From CAZYFH01 sp965249175 (GTDB lineage: Bacteria > Acidobacteriota > Vicinamibacteria > Vicinamibacterales > UBA8438): a stretch of DNA of 64,000 nt. Below are positions 33,726 to 42,979 of this stretch, one piece after another (the first letter of the stretch is position 1; each line of letters begins with the position of its first letter). The notes under the pieces are model-generated. The model did no database searches. It was not told where the DNA came from and was given only the letters and a program-made list of their open reading frames with translations. Position numbers and translations under genes: made by a program. The stretch spans positions 744,001 through 808,000 of the forward strand of contig OZ252227.1 in NCBI GenBank assembly GCA_965249175.1, in the 5' to 3' direction.

Positions 33726-34742
33726 ATGACGCCAGGCGACTTTCACGGGCACGCCGGACTGGGTCGGATTGATGACCCCGCGGGCGGTGCGCCTCGTCGA
33801 CGAGATGTCCTCGTCGCCCGACGCAACACTACCATCCAGAAGCACATCCTGGTCGCGGAGAAGGCACTGGCGCGGGGTGCTCCAGGCGTCGCGCTGAGCG
33901 CTGCCGAGCAAGCCGGCCTCCTCGATCCCGACAACCCTCGGGTCCTGGCGATCTTGGAGACGGCGCGGTCCTTGCCGGGAGGCCGCGGAGAACCGTCACG
34001 CCCGCCAGGGGGGTTCGTGGGACCGGCTTCCTGGTCGAACGGCACGCCGTTCTCCGGCACACCCCGCAGCGCGGGGAGCGCGTTATCGGTTGCCGTGTCC
34101 ATCGCCGGCCACGTTGTCATCGTCACCGCGGCAGTGATCGCGCTGATTCGCGTGGTGCCGGCCATCGAAGTGACCCCGATGATGCTGCTGGAGCTCCCGG
34201 CCGCGATGGCGGGCGCTGCCGTCCCTCCCGACGCCCTCGAGCCGGACGTGCCCGAGGAGACGGTCGAGGAGGAACCTGAACTGACGCCCATCACGGCCAA
34301 CACCCCGCTGTCGCAAATCCCGTTCGACGTCGAGCCCGTCCGGCGGCGCGCGGTGACCTCGAGCGTGTCGCTTCGCCGCACGCGGTCATCGAGCCGTCGC
34401 GGAGTGCCCGGATCGTTGGGGCGCGCGAGCAGTCTGGTGTCAGGGCGAGGCCCCTGGCAGGACGTCGAGGCGGATCGGCCGCCTCTCCTCATCAGGGCGG
34501 TGCCACCGCTCTACCCACAGACGGCGTTCGACGAGGGCTTTGAGGGCATCGTCGTCGTCATCGTGCAGGTCGTGCTCAACGGCGAGGGCGTGGTCGAAAG
34601 GACGAGCATCGTCGAGGGCTTGCCGTTGCTGAATCAGGCGGCCCGGGACGCCGTCCAGCAATGGGAATATCGCCCTGCACGGCGCAACGGGTTCCGGGTG
34701 CCTTCGATCTTCACGGTCTCCATCACGTTCGACTTCAGGTAG
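33726..34742 (+). CDS. TonB-family energy-transducer-like protein
   Basis: 338 residues from the ATG at 33726 (start uncertain; the frame is open 20 codons further up). Order: a short TPR-like N-terminal region (about 30-80, VAEKALARGAPGVALSAAEQ), one membrane helix at about 118-140 (LSVAVSIAGHVVIVTAAVIA), an acidic/Pro linker (PDVPEETVEEEPELTP) and a C-terminal TonB domain (PPLYPQTAFDEGFEGIVVVI, LNQAARDAVQQWEYRPARRN). It may transmit energy or simply use a TonB fold in the periplasm. It is followed 5 bases later by a VWFA gene. Confidence 0.8.
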   Translation: MTPGDFHGHAGLGRIDDPAGGAPRRRDVLVARRNTTIQKHILVAEKALARGAPGVALSAAEQAGLLDPDNPRVLAILETARSLPGGRGEPSRPPGGFVGPASWSNGTPFSGTPRSAGSALSVAVSIAGHVVIVTAAVIALIRVVPAIEVTPMMLLELPAAMAGAAVPPDALEPDVPEETVEEEPELTPITANTPLSQIPFDVEPVRRRAVTSSVSLRRTRSSSRRGVPGSLGRASSLVSGRGPWQDVEADRPPLLIRAVPPLYPQTAFDEGFEGIVVVIVQVVLNGEGVVERTSIVEGLPLLNQAARDAVQQWEYRPARRNGFRVPSIFTVSITFDFR

Positions 34743-34747
34743 TTGCC

Positions 34748-35683
34748 GTGGGAAAGCGCTTGATCGGGTCGATAGCCGGGGCTACCGCCATCGTGGCCGT
34801 GCTCTGGCTGAGCGTCTCCGCCCAGCAGCGGTCGCGGCAGGCGGTCATCTTCGACATGGTCCGGCTGAGCGCGGTCGTGACCGATCCGGCGAACCTGTAC
34901 GTGGCCGGGCTCGACCCCGCAGATTTTCAGGTGCTGGAAGACGGCGTCGAGCAGCAGATTCAGATCTTCAATGCGCCCGACAGTCCAATCACGTTCGCCG
35001 TGCTGGTCGACGGGTCGGTATCGATGCAAACCCGGCTCCCCACGGTTCGTCTGGCCGTCCGGGAGCTCCTGCGCACCCTCGGGCCGGATGACTTCGTCCA
35101 GATCGTCCAGTTCAACGATCGCGTGTCGGTCCTCGAGGACTTCAGCGACCGCCGCGATGCACTCGAAGCGGCGATCGACAGCTTCTCGAGTGCCGGTGGC
35201 ACCGCCGTCCTGAACGCCGCATATCGCGCACTCCGCGAGATCGAAGCGCAAGCCCGTCAGGAACGCGATGAATCGCGGCGTCGCGCCATCGTGTTGTTGT
35301 CCGATGGGGTCGACTCGACCTCGTTCGTCGACGCGGATGTTCTCTTGTCCGAAGCGCGTCGCAGTCGAGCGAGCGTCTACTCGGTTGGGCTCGGTCAGAA
35401 TCTCAGCGTACGGCTTGCCGCCGGGGCCCAGGCGGCGCGCGGCGCGGAGCTGCTTGGGGCGCTGAGCCGTGCGACGGGTGGCCGCGTCATCCAGCCGGAG
35501 TCGTTCGACGATCTTCAGGCCGCGTTCTCGGAGGTGGCCGAGGAGCTACGCTACCAGTACGGCTTCGCGTATGTGTCGGACAACGTGACTCGGGACGGCA
35601 GATGGCGGCGGATCGAAGTGAGCGTGCGTGGTCGGCCCGAGCTGCAGATCCGGCATCGCGAGGGCTACTACGCGGGGCTTTAG
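34748..35683 (+). CDS. VWFA-related acidobacterial-domain protein 1
   Basis: 311 residues from a GTG at 34748, 5 bases after the TonB-type gene stop. Signal peptide 1-25 (IAGATAIVAVLWLSVSAQQ). N-terminal strand region (LYVAGLDPADFQVLEDGVEQ) leads into a VWA fold with the MIDAS DxSxS variant DGSVSM, the second MIDAS Thr region (SAGGTAVLNA) and the Asp in LLSDGVDSTS; it ends with YQYGFAYV and a C-terminal strand pair. Matches the acidobacteria-specific VWFA family (TIGR03436-type). Function unknown; secreted, probably protein-binding. Likely an operon with the TonB-type gene. Confidence 0.88.
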   Translation: MGKRLIGSIAGATAIVAVLWLSVSAQQRSRQAVIFDMVRLSAVVTDPANLYVAGLDPADFQVLEDGVEQQIQIFNAPDSPITFAVLVDGSVSMQTRLPTVRLAVRELLRTLGPDDFVQIVQFNDRVSVLEDFSDRRDALEAAIDSFSSAGGTAVLNAAYRALREIEAQARQERDESRRRAIVLLSDGVDSTSFVDADVLLSEARRSRASVYSVGLGQNLSVRLAAGAQAARGAELLGALSRATGGRVIQPESFDDLQAAFSEVAEELRYQYGFAYVSDNVTRDGRWRRIEVSVRGRPELQIRHREGYYAGL

Positions 35684-35687
35684 TTAG

Positions 35688-35725
35688 ACGGGGCTTCGCC
35701 CCGAACCCCCGCGAGCGCTCCGCGG
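35688..35725. terminator. Hairpins between convergent genes
   Basis: Just after the VWFA stop: GGGGCTTCGCCCC, then a second GC-rich hairpin (CCCCGCG…CGCGGGG). There is no T-run, so this is a likely bidirectional or rho-dependent end between two convergent operons rather than a classical intrinsic terminator. Confidence 0.5.
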
Positions 35726-35770
35726 GGACCCGAGAGCCCCACTCCGCGCTCGCGCGGCGCGCCGTGCCAC

Positions 35771-37678
35771 TCAGCCGCCCACTTGCCAGGTCAGCCTCGT
35801 GGCCTCTTCCAGGGTCCTGCCGCTGACATCCGTGATGCCCGGCCGCAACAGGATCTCGAACTGCCGCCCGTGTTCGAGCGCGGTGCCGGGATCGACGTGT
35901 AGCGTGCGCCGCTCCTCCGAGTACTCGACGCTCACGGTCGTGAAGCCCCCGTCGCTGGACGCATCCGCATACCGCAAGACGACGTTGCCTTCGAACGTGG
36001 CCGGATCAATCGGCTTCGTGAACTGAATCACGAACTGGCTGTCCGGTTGGGCTCCCTCGAACGCGATCGGTAGCGTGAACTGGACGTCGGGTGGCAGCGT
36101 GCCCCAGCCTACGGGGCCCGGGGACGCGGCCGTTTGGGACGATTGCGGCTCGGCCGGCGCCACGTTCGACGCGAGCAGGTAATACGTCCCGTTATCCTCG
36201 CGCAGGCGACCGCGCACACGCATCCATGTGGCGGTGTCGCGCTTGTTCCGTAGGTCGAGACCCCATCCGTCGCCTTCGGGTCTCAAGCCGGTGATCCAGA
36301 TGGCAGCGTCGCCATCCCGGAGGATCCAATCATCGACGCCGTCGCTCAAACGCGTGCGCGGCGGTAGGTCGCCGAAAAGATTGCTCCCGCGAAACTGACC
36401 GATCACGTCGACCGGCTCATCGGTCGGGACCGCCGTCATGGCGAACAGGTCCGACAGCGTGCGTGACTCGCGGTTCGTGGAGGTCAACACCTCGGACGAT
36501 GCGCTCCAGAACGAGATAGAGTACATCGGGGACGCGTCGTTTCCCTCTGTCGCGGCGGCGGGTCGACGTCGAAACACGCCGGTGACGGTGAGCGCGGCGC
36601 CGTCCAGGGTCGCGGCGTTCGCGTCAATCAACGCCCGGCTCTCTGGGGTCGGGGTCAGGTCAATGACCGCGTCCTCGGCGACCAACGAATACGTCCGCGT
36701 GGTTGCGGTGACCGCAGTGGCGAATCGTCCGCGCGTCATCACCGCACGGCCGTCGTACGCGGACGGTATGTCGAGGAGCTCGGCTGCGTCGATATCCACA
36801 GGCGTCCCGTAGTAGAACCACGTACTCGCCGGCGGTCGACCCAGGGCCGTGAGGAGCTCTCGCACCGCCAGGCGGGTCGCGACCGTCTCCGCGCCCGAGA
36901 GATCCAGGTGGCTGCGGCCGTCCGAGCCCCGTTCGAACCAGCCGCGGTACGGCCCGGGGATGAACACCAGTCGTGTCACATCGCCGGAGCTCAGGTGGAC
37001 GACGAATCCGCCCTCTCTGGCGGCGCCCACGGACTCAATGTCATCGAAGGGTACCTGGAGCGCCGTCGGACACCCCGTACCGGGGTCTGAGGGGTTCCAC
37101 GCGAACAGCCTTCGCGACCCGTCGACCTGCATCTCACCAGGGCACCGCTCCTCCGGTCGCGCGAGCGCGAGTTGCAGACGCAGACGATCAGCGCTGCTCG
37201 AGAGCCAGACCGACGGGTCAATCGGCGCGCCACGGTTCTCGGGCGGAACATCGCTGGCGTCCGCCACGGCGACGGGGGCGGGCCGCGGCGCCGCCGTCGG
37301 TCGCGCGGCACCACCGCTCCCCGCGGCCTCCCAGAGACGAATCACACGCCTCGGAAACTGAGCCGACGTCGGCACGAACTGCGGGTCCTGCTGGCGCGCG
37401 TCGTGGAAGCGCGCGGTCGCGCTCGCCTCATCGGCGGTATACAGGAGTGCCCACCCGAGATACAGATAGGCGCGGGCCAGCTTCGAACGGCTGTCGGGCT
37501 CGCCGCCCAAGAGGAACGTCACTGCGTCCAGGATCTCGGCGGCGGCCTCGAAATCGCCTTCCTCGATGAACCGGACACCGACAGCGAGGCCGTCCGTCGG
37601 TTGGCTCGGTTGACCGAGGGACACGGCGCCGCCGCAGACGGTCAAGACGAGCGCGCAGGTCGCACTGGTCGCACGCAT
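35771..37678 (-). CDS. Secreted TPR / Ig-like (SbsA-type) multidomain protein
   Basis: 635 residues. Signal peptide 1-22 (CALVLTVCGGAVSLG). A TPR-like part at about 30-110 (RFIEEGDFEAAAEILDAVTF), a PH-like beta domain with a Cys pair at about 155-245 (ERCPGEM, GTGCPTALQVP), OB-like segments (AVMTRGRFATAV, PVDVIGQFRGSNLFGDLP) and a C-terminal SbsA-type Ig domain (QFTKPIDPATFEGNVVLRYA, LRPGITDVSGRTLEE). No enzyme motif. It is the last gene of a minus-strand group, 8 bases after the PEGA/TPR gene. Confidence 0.65.
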   Translation of the reverse strand: MRATSATCALVLTVCGGAVSLGQPSQPTDGLAVGVRFIEEGDFEAAAEILDAVTFLLGGEPDSRSKLARAYLYLGWALLYTADEASATARFHDARQQDPQFVPTSAQFPRRVIRLWEAAGSGGAARPTAAPRPAPVAVADASDVPPENRGAPIDPSVWLSSSADRLRLQLALARPEERCPGEMQVDGSRRLFAWNPSDPGTGCPTALQVPFDDIESVGAAREGGFVVHLSSGDVTRLVFIPGPYRGWFERGSDGRSHLDLSGAETVATRLAVRELLTALGRPPASTWFYYGTPVDIDAAELLDIPSAYDGRAVMTRGRFATAVTATTRTYSLVAEDAVIDLTPTPESRALIDANAATLDGAALTVTGVFRRRPAAATEGNDASPMYSISFWSASSEVLTSTNRESRTLSDLFAMTAVPTDEPVDVIGQFRGSNLFGDLPPRTRLSDGVDDWILRDGDAAIWITGLRPEGDGWGLDLRNKRDTATWMRVRGRLREDNGTYYLLASNVAPAEPQSSQTAASPGPVGWGTLPPDVQFTLPIAFEGAQPDSQFVIQFTKPIDPATFEGNVVLRYADASSDGGFTTVSVEYSEERRTLHVDPGTALEHGRQFEILLRPGITDVSGRTLEEATRLTWQVGG

Positions 37679-37686
37679 GGGTTCTC

Positions 37687-38874
37687 CTACTGACTCAACG
37701 GCAGCCCTTCGTCCTCGAGGTCGACCTCCAGTGTCGCGGGCGCGTCACCGGCGATGTTGACCATTCGCCGGAACTGATACCCCTCGGACTCCAGGCGGAT
37801 CTGGTGGCGGCCCGAGGGGAGCCTGAGTACCCCCTGGGCCCCCGTGCCCACTGCGACGCCGTTGAACAGGATCGTGGCGGCTGGCTCGACGCGCAAGGTG
37901 AGCATGCCGCAGGCGGAGCCTTCGTTGCACAACCGGGCGACGACCGTCGGGGCGGACGCCTGAGCTGCACCCGATGCGTCGCGTCGGGCGCCCGCGACCG
38001 GTGCGGGACGGGTGGGCGCGGCGTTCGTGGGTGCCGGCGGCGCGGGGACGGCCGCGGTCGCCGGGTCTGGCTCTCCCTCGGGCGCGACGTCGGTGGCGTC
38101 CGCGTCGGTTGGGCCTTCCGTATCGGCCTCCCCAAGGCCCAGGTCGGTGCGCACCTGGCCCTGCACGGTGCCGAACGACTGATTCGCCTCTCGGGCACGC
38201 GCGCTCAACGCCTCAATCGTCTCCCGCCGCTCCGCTTCCAGAGCCGCCGCTGCGACCGAGACGGCGGACGCCGCGGCGGCGTTCTCCGGATCCATGCGGA
38301 GCGCCTCGGAGTACAACGCCACGGCCTGCCGGTAGCGCCCCGCGTCCATCGCCTGCTCCGCGCGCTCCAGCGTCGGACGCACCGCCGCAAACGGGTCCGC
38401 CGAGCGCAGCAGCGTGAGGGCGGCGGCCGCAACGAACAGGGTGCCGACTGCGGCACCGGCCGCGAGTCGCCACACGGTGCGCGCCTGGTCAGCCGCGCGC
38501 AGCCGCTTGCGGACGTCGTCGCGGAGCTGGACGGCGGCGTCCGAGTCCGGCATGACCTCAATGGCATGATCGATGAGTTGCGCCGCCGACTCCAGCGATC
38601 GATTCTTCACCTGTCGCCGCGCGTCGCGCAGGAGCGCATCAACCCATGCGGGGCGCGCTGCATCCATGCGCTCCCAGAGCGCGAGCACGCGGCCGTCGTC
38701 TGGATTGAGCAGGGTCGCCTGATCGAGCGCGTCCTGCGCTCGCTCGTATTCGTTTTTCCCTTCGAGCGCGCGGGTCGCGGTTGCGAGGAAGTCCGCGAGC
38801 TTCTCCTCGCGCCGCTGGCGTAGGTCGTCGCGATCGATTTTTCGTCCCTGTTGGGATGACGGTGAGGAGCTCAT
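37687..38874 (-). CDS. Membrane-anchored TPR / PEGA-domain protein
   Basis: 395 residues. A cytoplasmic helical part (about 20-130, ALEGKNEYERAQDALDQATL) precedes one membrane helix at about 135-158 (AAGAAVGTLFVAAAALTLL), then a periplasmic TPR pair (YRQAVALYSEALRMDPENAA), a long Ala/Pro linker and a C-terminal PEGA domain (TLRVEPAATILFNGVAVGTG, LPSGRHQIRLESEGY). PEGA domains are surface or wall-associated folds. Probably an operon with 35771-37678. An ORF on the opposite strand over this gene is a shadow. Confidence 0.75.
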   Translation of the reverse strand: MSSSPSSQQGRKIDRDDLRQRREEKLADFLATATRALEGKNEYERAQDALDQATLLNPDDGRVLALWERMDAARPAWVDALLRDARRQVKNRSLESAAQLIDHAIEVMPDSDAAVQLRDDVRKRLRAADQARTVWRLAAGAAVGTLFVAAAALTLLRSADPFAAVRPTLERAEQAMDAGRYRQAVALYSEALRMDPENAAAASAVSVAAAALEAERRETIEALSARAREANQSFGTVQGQVRTDLGLGEADTEGPTDADATDVAPEGEPDPATAAVPAPPAPTNAAPTRPAPVAGARRDASGAAQASAPTVVARLCNEGSACGMLTLRVEPAATILFNGVAVGTGAQGVLRLPSGRHQIRLESEGYQFRRMVNIAGDAPATLEVDLEDEGLPLSQ

Positions 38875-39052
38875 CTATCGAGTCAATGTGCGGTTCCCGC
38901 GGGAGCGGCCGCGTGGGGTCTGCGGCGAAGCCCCGACAAAGTCTAGACGACGTCGACCGCCAGATCTACACCCGCGTCGGGGGCCTGGGGCACCGTGGTC
39001 GTCAGCCGAAAGCGCCGGGGCAGGGGTGGCGGTGACTACCCGGGGAGGGCCG

Positions 39053-39547
39053 TCACTCCGCCCAGACCAGGACGCGTCCGTCGCGCGGCGCGTCATAGTC
39101 GATGATCAGGCCGGGTCCGTGGCGATCGAGGTCGGCGACGGTGAGGTCGAGGTCGCGCAGCGCGGCCTCGTCGTCGAGATCGTTGAAGTTGAGGTCGACG
39201 GCGTCTTCGTCTCCCAGTCGCAGCAGCCAAAACGGAATGCTGAGGTTGACCAGTCGCTCGTCGTCGGTCTCCCACGCCATGACGCGGAGCGTCCGGGGCT
39301 TCGCGTCCGCGCTCGAGGGGCGGCGGTTCACCGACCATTCGTGATCGGCAAGGCTCAACAACGGCGTCTGTCCGGCGAATCGCGCCCGAGCTTCATCGAA
39401 GCTCCGGTCGGCATCGGCGGCGGACGCGTCATCGATATCGACGTGCTGGAAAAACACGTAGACACCTGCACCGCCGACCGCAAGCACACACACCCCGACA
39501 AACGCCACGATGCCGATCGTGACGCCAACCCAGGTTTTGATGGCCAC
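39053..39547 (-). CDS. Single-pass membrane protein of unknown function
   Basis: 164 residues from a GTG at 39547. One N-terminal membrane helix (VTIGIVAFVGVCVLAVGGAG) is followed by a periplasmic part with an acidic stretch (DIDDASAADADRSFDEARAR) and a beta-rich domain (SIPFWLLRLGD, AVDLNFNDLDDEAALRDLD, GPGLIIDYDAPRDGRVLVWA). No family recognised with certainty. It lies between two TPR genes in the same direction and is probably part of their operon. Confidence 0.6.
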   Translation of the reverse strand: MAIKTWVGVTIGIVAFVGVCVLAVGGAGVYVFFQHVDIDDASAADADRSFDEARARFAGQTPLLSLADHEWSVNRRPSSADAKPRTLRVMAWETDDERLVNLSIPFWLLRLGDEDAVDLNFNDLDDEAALRDLDLTVADLDRHGPGLIIDYDAPRDGRVLVWAE

Positions 39548-39615
39548 TGTCGATTCTGACGAGCCCGCAATCGGCGAAGTTCCCGCGGCGCGGGAGTCCT
39601 TGTGCCGGGGGCCAT

Positions 39616-40812
39616 TTAGGGGCCGGCATAGGGGTGGTCGCGGAGCGCTTTGGCCGCGGTCACGCAAGCCCGGTCCCGGGCGTCATCGCACAGCCTACGA
39701 CTACGGTCGTACGCCTCGCGCGCACCGGCGCGGTCCCCGCCCAGGTCTGCGATCTTGCCAAGCTCGAGATGGGCCCGTCCCGTCACCCAACGCTGGCCTT
39801 CTGCGTCAACAGCCGCGCGGAGGTCCGTGGCGGCGTCGGCCGGCCGGCCGACCGCGACGCGGGCTGTCCCACGTGTCAGTCGCCAGACCGCCTGTTCGCC
39901 GAACATCCGATCTCGGTCATCGGCTTCGAGCTTTCGAAAGCCCGGGACCAGCGTCAACTCGGCCATGAGCGGTCGGTCATCCCGAAGCCACGTCGCCGCT
40001 GACTCGAGCCAGACGAGCCGGTTGCGCGGGTAGCGGCGCTTCAGGTCGGCCATCACGCGCTGCGCGCGTGCGTAATTCCGTTCCCGGTTGTAGAGGAGCA
40101 CGAGTGCGAACTTGGCCTCGGCCTGCGCCTCGCTCGGGTACGCCGCCGCCTCTTCCACAAGGCGAATGGCCTCCAGCCTGCCGCCGTCGAAGCCGACCAG
40201 ATACGCCATCATCCGGAAGGCGCGCGGCAACAAGGAGACGATATAGCGATAGATCCCGAGCGTGAGTTGGGCGTCCTTCCGGCTCGGGTCGAGCGCCAGC
40301 ACCGTTTCGTGCGCCTCGTACGCGCGCTTCGCATCACGCAGCGCCCGTAGCGATTCTCCCTCTATCGATGCGCGGTAGGAAGCAGCGAGCGCGACCGACG
40401 CGCCCAGCTCGTAGTGCGCGTTGGCATCGTCGGGCGCGCGCCGCACATAGTCCTCCGACAGTTCCACGGCGCGCGCAAGGTGGGTGTGGAACAGCTCGTC
40501 GAGCTCCGGCGGTGGCTTCTCGAGCTTGCCGCCCGGACGGGTGACGGATCCCGTCATGTAGTTGTCGACGAGGATCCCCCCGCGGAGGTACAGGATCCGC
40601 AGCCAGGCGATCGCCGCGGTGCCCCGATGAGGGGCTGGGTCGTCCGGACGCTCGGCGATTGCCTGACGTAGCTTTGCGATGGCAGGCTCGTGGTCGAGGT
40701 TGTACGCGAGATCGAACCCCTCCGCGAGGAGGGGATCCATGGCCTGTTGCGCTCCTAGCGGCGCCGTGAGGAGCGCGAACGCGAGCAACCCAGGCACGAC
40801 GCGTCGTGTCAT
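39616..40812 (-). CDS. Secreted TPR-type protein
   Basis: 398 residues, signal peptide 1-21 (VVPGLLAFALLTAPLGAQ). Helical repeats throughout: EGFDLAYNLDHEPAIAKLRQ, SEDYVRRAPDDANAHYELGA, AYEAHETVLALDPSRKDAQL, LVEEAAAYPSEAQAEAKFAL and LELGKIADLGGDRAGAREAY. The first gene of the minus-strand group that runs to 35771; likely a periplasmic scaffold. Confidence 0.75.
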   Translation of the reverse strand: MTRRVVPGLLAFALLTAPLGAQQAMDPLLAEGFDLAYNLDHEPAIAKLRQAIAERPDDPAPHRGTAAIAWLRILYLRGGILVDNYMTGSVTRPGGKLEKPPPELDELFHTHLARAVELSEDYVRRAPDDANAHYELGASVALAASYRASIEGESLRALRDAKRAYEAHETVLALDPSRKDAQLTLGIYRYIVSLLPRAFRMMAYLVGFDGGRLEAIRLVEEAAAYPSEAQAEAKFALVLLYNRERNYARAQRVMADLKRRYPRNRLVWLESAATWLRDDRPLMAELTLVPGFRKLEADDRDRMFGEQAVWRLTRGTARVAVGRPADAATDLRAAVDAEGQRWVTGRAHLELGKIADLGGDRAGAREAYDRSRRLCDDARDRACVTAAKALRDHPYAGP

Positions 40813-40852
40813 CGGGGGCTCATCATAGACCGAGACCGGTCGCGCGCCGGTG

Positions 40853-41036
40853 TAGAACCCATCTCATAAACCCGCCGGCATTCGGCCGCCGATGCATCTC
40901 GCGCGGCCAGCGCTGGACCATGACTCAGCGGGGTCACATACGGCCCGGTATGCTCTCTCCTCGCGCAGGGGCGTGCCGGTCGCGACGCTGCGCAGCGGGC
41001 CCTCGGTGCTACGCTGGGTTTATGAGATGGGTTCTA
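40853..41036. mobile_element. 184-bp MITE-like element with perfect 21-bp inverted ends
   Basis: The 21 bases at 40853-40873 (starting TAGAACCCATCTCATAAA) recur exactly inverted at 41016-41036. The 142 bp between them hold no ORF of note. The outermost TA at each side could be the target duplication, as for IS5-group (IS427-type) elements, whose ends often resemble ACCCATCTCATAA. No parent transposase with these ends is in this window. Confidence 0.75.
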
Positions 41037-41079
41037 GGCTGAGGCGCTAGCCGAAGGACGCAGTTGGCCCCCCCCCCAG

Positions 41080-42111
41080 ATGATCCGTCGTATCAAGACC
41101 ATCGACGCCCACGCCGCCGGTGAGCCGCTGCGGCTCATCGTCGACGGGTTCCCCACGCCGCCAGGAGCCACCATGCACGAGAAGCAGGCCTGGGTGCGTC
41201 GCCGCCGGGACCGCGTGCGCCGAGCCTTGATGCGGGAGCCGAGGGGGCACGCCGACATGTACGGCGCAGTGCTGACCGAACCGGTGAGCCCCACCGCGCA
41301 GGCGGGCGTCCTCTTCATGCACAACGCTGGATACAGCTCGATGTGCGGCCACGGCATCATCGCGATCGCGACCATTGCCCTCGAACGCGGCATGCTGCAC
41401 CCGTCGGACTCGGCCGGCGACCTTGTCTTTGACACGGCGGCCGGTACGGTTCGGGCACGGGCCACCGTGCGCACCGTCGCGGCGACGGACCGGCGTCACG
41501 GCGGGCAGCGACTCCGAGTCGACCGCGTGTCCTACAGCGGTATCCCATCTTTTGTGCTGGCTCCAGGTCTGTCGATCGCGGTCGGGACCCGCGTCCTCAG
41601 GGTGGACGTCGCCTTCGGTGGAGCGTTCTATGCAATCCTCGACGCCGAGGCGGCGGGTATTCCGATTCGAGGCGAGCGGTTGCCGGATCTGCGGGCGCTT
41701 GCGTCGCAGATCAGGACATCGGTCGAGCGGGCCGTCACGGTCGTGCACCCGGTGGATGGCGGCCTGACGGGTGTGTATGGAACGATGTTCACCGGGGTTC
41801 CTGACCGCGAGGGCGCTGATCTGCGGAATGTGACCGTGTTTGCGGATGGGCAAGTCGATCGGTCGCCCTGCGGCACCGGTACGTCAGCTGTGATGGCCGT
41901 GCTCGACGCGATGGGTCTGTTGTCCGAGGAGCGCCCGTTCGTGAACGAGAGCATGATCGGCACCGAGTTCAGTGGGACGGTGGATGCTCGGACCACGGTC
42001 GGCGAGTACGCCGCGGTGATCCCGCGGATCGAGGGCAGCGCGTGGATTACCGGTGAGCACGAGTTTGCGATCGATGACGACGATGCCTTGAAGGACGGGA
42101 TAGTGCTCTAG
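41080..42111 (+). CDS. Proline racemase-family protein (probable hydroxyproline/proline epimerase)
   Basis: 343 residues, normal family length. Two catalytic Cys can be seen: SMCGHGIIAIA (near 90) and DRSPCGTGTSAVMAV (near 265). Enzymes with both Cys act as racemases or epimerases on proline or 4-hydroxyproline, whereas the trans-3-hydroxyproline dehydratases replace the second Cys by Thr. The start ATG follows a run of C with no clear ribosome site. It stands alone after the MITE-like element. Confidence 0.85.
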   Translation: MIRRIKTIDAHAAGEPLRLIVDGFPTPPGATMHEKQAWVRRRRDRVRRALMREPRGHADMYGAVLTEPVSPTAQAGVLFMHNAGYSSMCGHGIIAIATIALERGMLHPSDSAGDLVFDTAAGTVRARATVRTVAATDRRHGGQRLRVDRVSYSGIPSFVLAPGLSIAVGTRVLRVDVAFGGAFYAILDAEAAGIPIRGERLPDLRALASQIRTSVERAVTVVHPVDGGLTGVYGTMFTGVPDREGADLRNVTVFADGQVDRSPCGTGTSAVMAVLDAMGLLSEERPFVNESMIGTEFSGTVDARTTVGEYAAVIPRIEGSAWITGEHEFAIDDDDALKDGIVL

Positions 42112-42171
42112 GCCCGCGGCACCCCTCTTGACCGACCAAATTTGTCGGGGATAGACTGGATTCCCTAAAAC

Positions 42172-42186
42172 TGAGAATCATTCTCA
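42172..42186. promoter_or_regulatory. Fur-box-like palindrome
   Basis: TGAGAATCATTCTCA is a perfect 15-base palindrome followed by TTATC, close to the classical Fur box. It lies 18 bases before the FTR1 permease start, so iron repression of that gene is expected. Confidence 0.75.
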
Positions 42187-42204
42187 TTATCGAGAGCCGC
42201 TTCC

Positions 42205-42972
42205 ATGCTCCAATCCTTTGTTATCACCCTGCGCGAAGGTCTCGAGGCGTTTCTCATCATCGCCATCAGCCTGGCGTATCTCCGCAAGAGCGGGAACGAC
42301 CATCTCGTCCCGGCCGTGCGCTGGGGCATCGGCGTCTCGATCGTGCTCAGCGTGATCGCGGGCGTGGCCTTCGCTCGGGCGGCGAATCAAGCGCTGTGGG
42401 AAGGCGTGCTCGCGATGGCGGCGGCCATCATGGTGGCGTCGCTCACCGTGCACATGTGGCGTGCCGGGCGGCGCATGAAGGCGGAGATCGAGGGCAAGCT
42501 ACGTGCATCGACGCTCAGGGCGGGCACCGGTGCCTTCCTCGGCGTGTTTGGGTTCACGCTGCTCATGATCACGCGCGAGGGAATGGAAACGGCGCTCATG
42601 ATGAACGCGCTGCTGTTCCAGGTGAGGTCCGCGGCGCTCATTGGTGGGGCGGTCGCCGGCATCTTGTGTGCCGCGGGTGTCGCGCTCCTCTGGGCGCGGT
42701 ACGGCCACCGTGTCAACCTTGGGCAGTTCTTCCAGGTCACGGCCATCTTCCTGCTCGTGTTCGTCCTCCAGCTGTTCGTCTACGGCTTCCACGAGCTGAC
42801 CGAGGCCAACATCTTCCCCTATAGCGAGACGCTGCATTGGGCGACTGAACCGTATGGCCCGGACGGCCGCTACGGCCGGTACTTTACCTATCTGCTCGTG
42901 GCACTCCCGCTGGGCTGGCTGGCGTATTCCTCGCTCGGCGCCCGGCGCGAAGGGCCACCGCGCGCCGCGTGA
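42205..42972 (+). CDS. FTR1-family high-affinity iron permease
   Basis: 255 residues, seven predicted membrane helices. Both iron-permease REGxE motifs are present: TLREGLEAFLIIA in helix 1 and ITREGMETALMM in helix 4. It lacks the periplasmic EfeU extension. It would import iron through the inner membrane, usually with a partner oxidase or periplasmic protein; none is encoded next to it. A Fur-box-like palindrome precedes it. Confidence 0.9.
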   Translation: MLQSFVITLREGLEAFLIIAISLAYLRKSGNDHLVPAVRWGIGVSIVLSVIAGVAFARAANQALWEGVLAMAAAIMVASLTVHMWRAGRRMKAEIEGKLRASTLRAGTGAFLGVFGFTLLMITREGMETALMMNALLFQVRSAALIGGAVAGILCAAGVALLWARYGHRVNLGQFFQVTAIFLLVFVLQLFVYGFHELTEANIFPYSETLHWATEPYGPDGRYGRYFTYLLVALPLGWLAYSSLGARREGPPRAA

Positions 42973-42979
42973 GACCGGG

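Noticed and set aside
37804..38823. 339-residue plus-strand ORF opposite the PEGA/TPR gene
   Set aside because: Shadow of a gene with a signal-anchor, TPR and PEGA domain; no own features.
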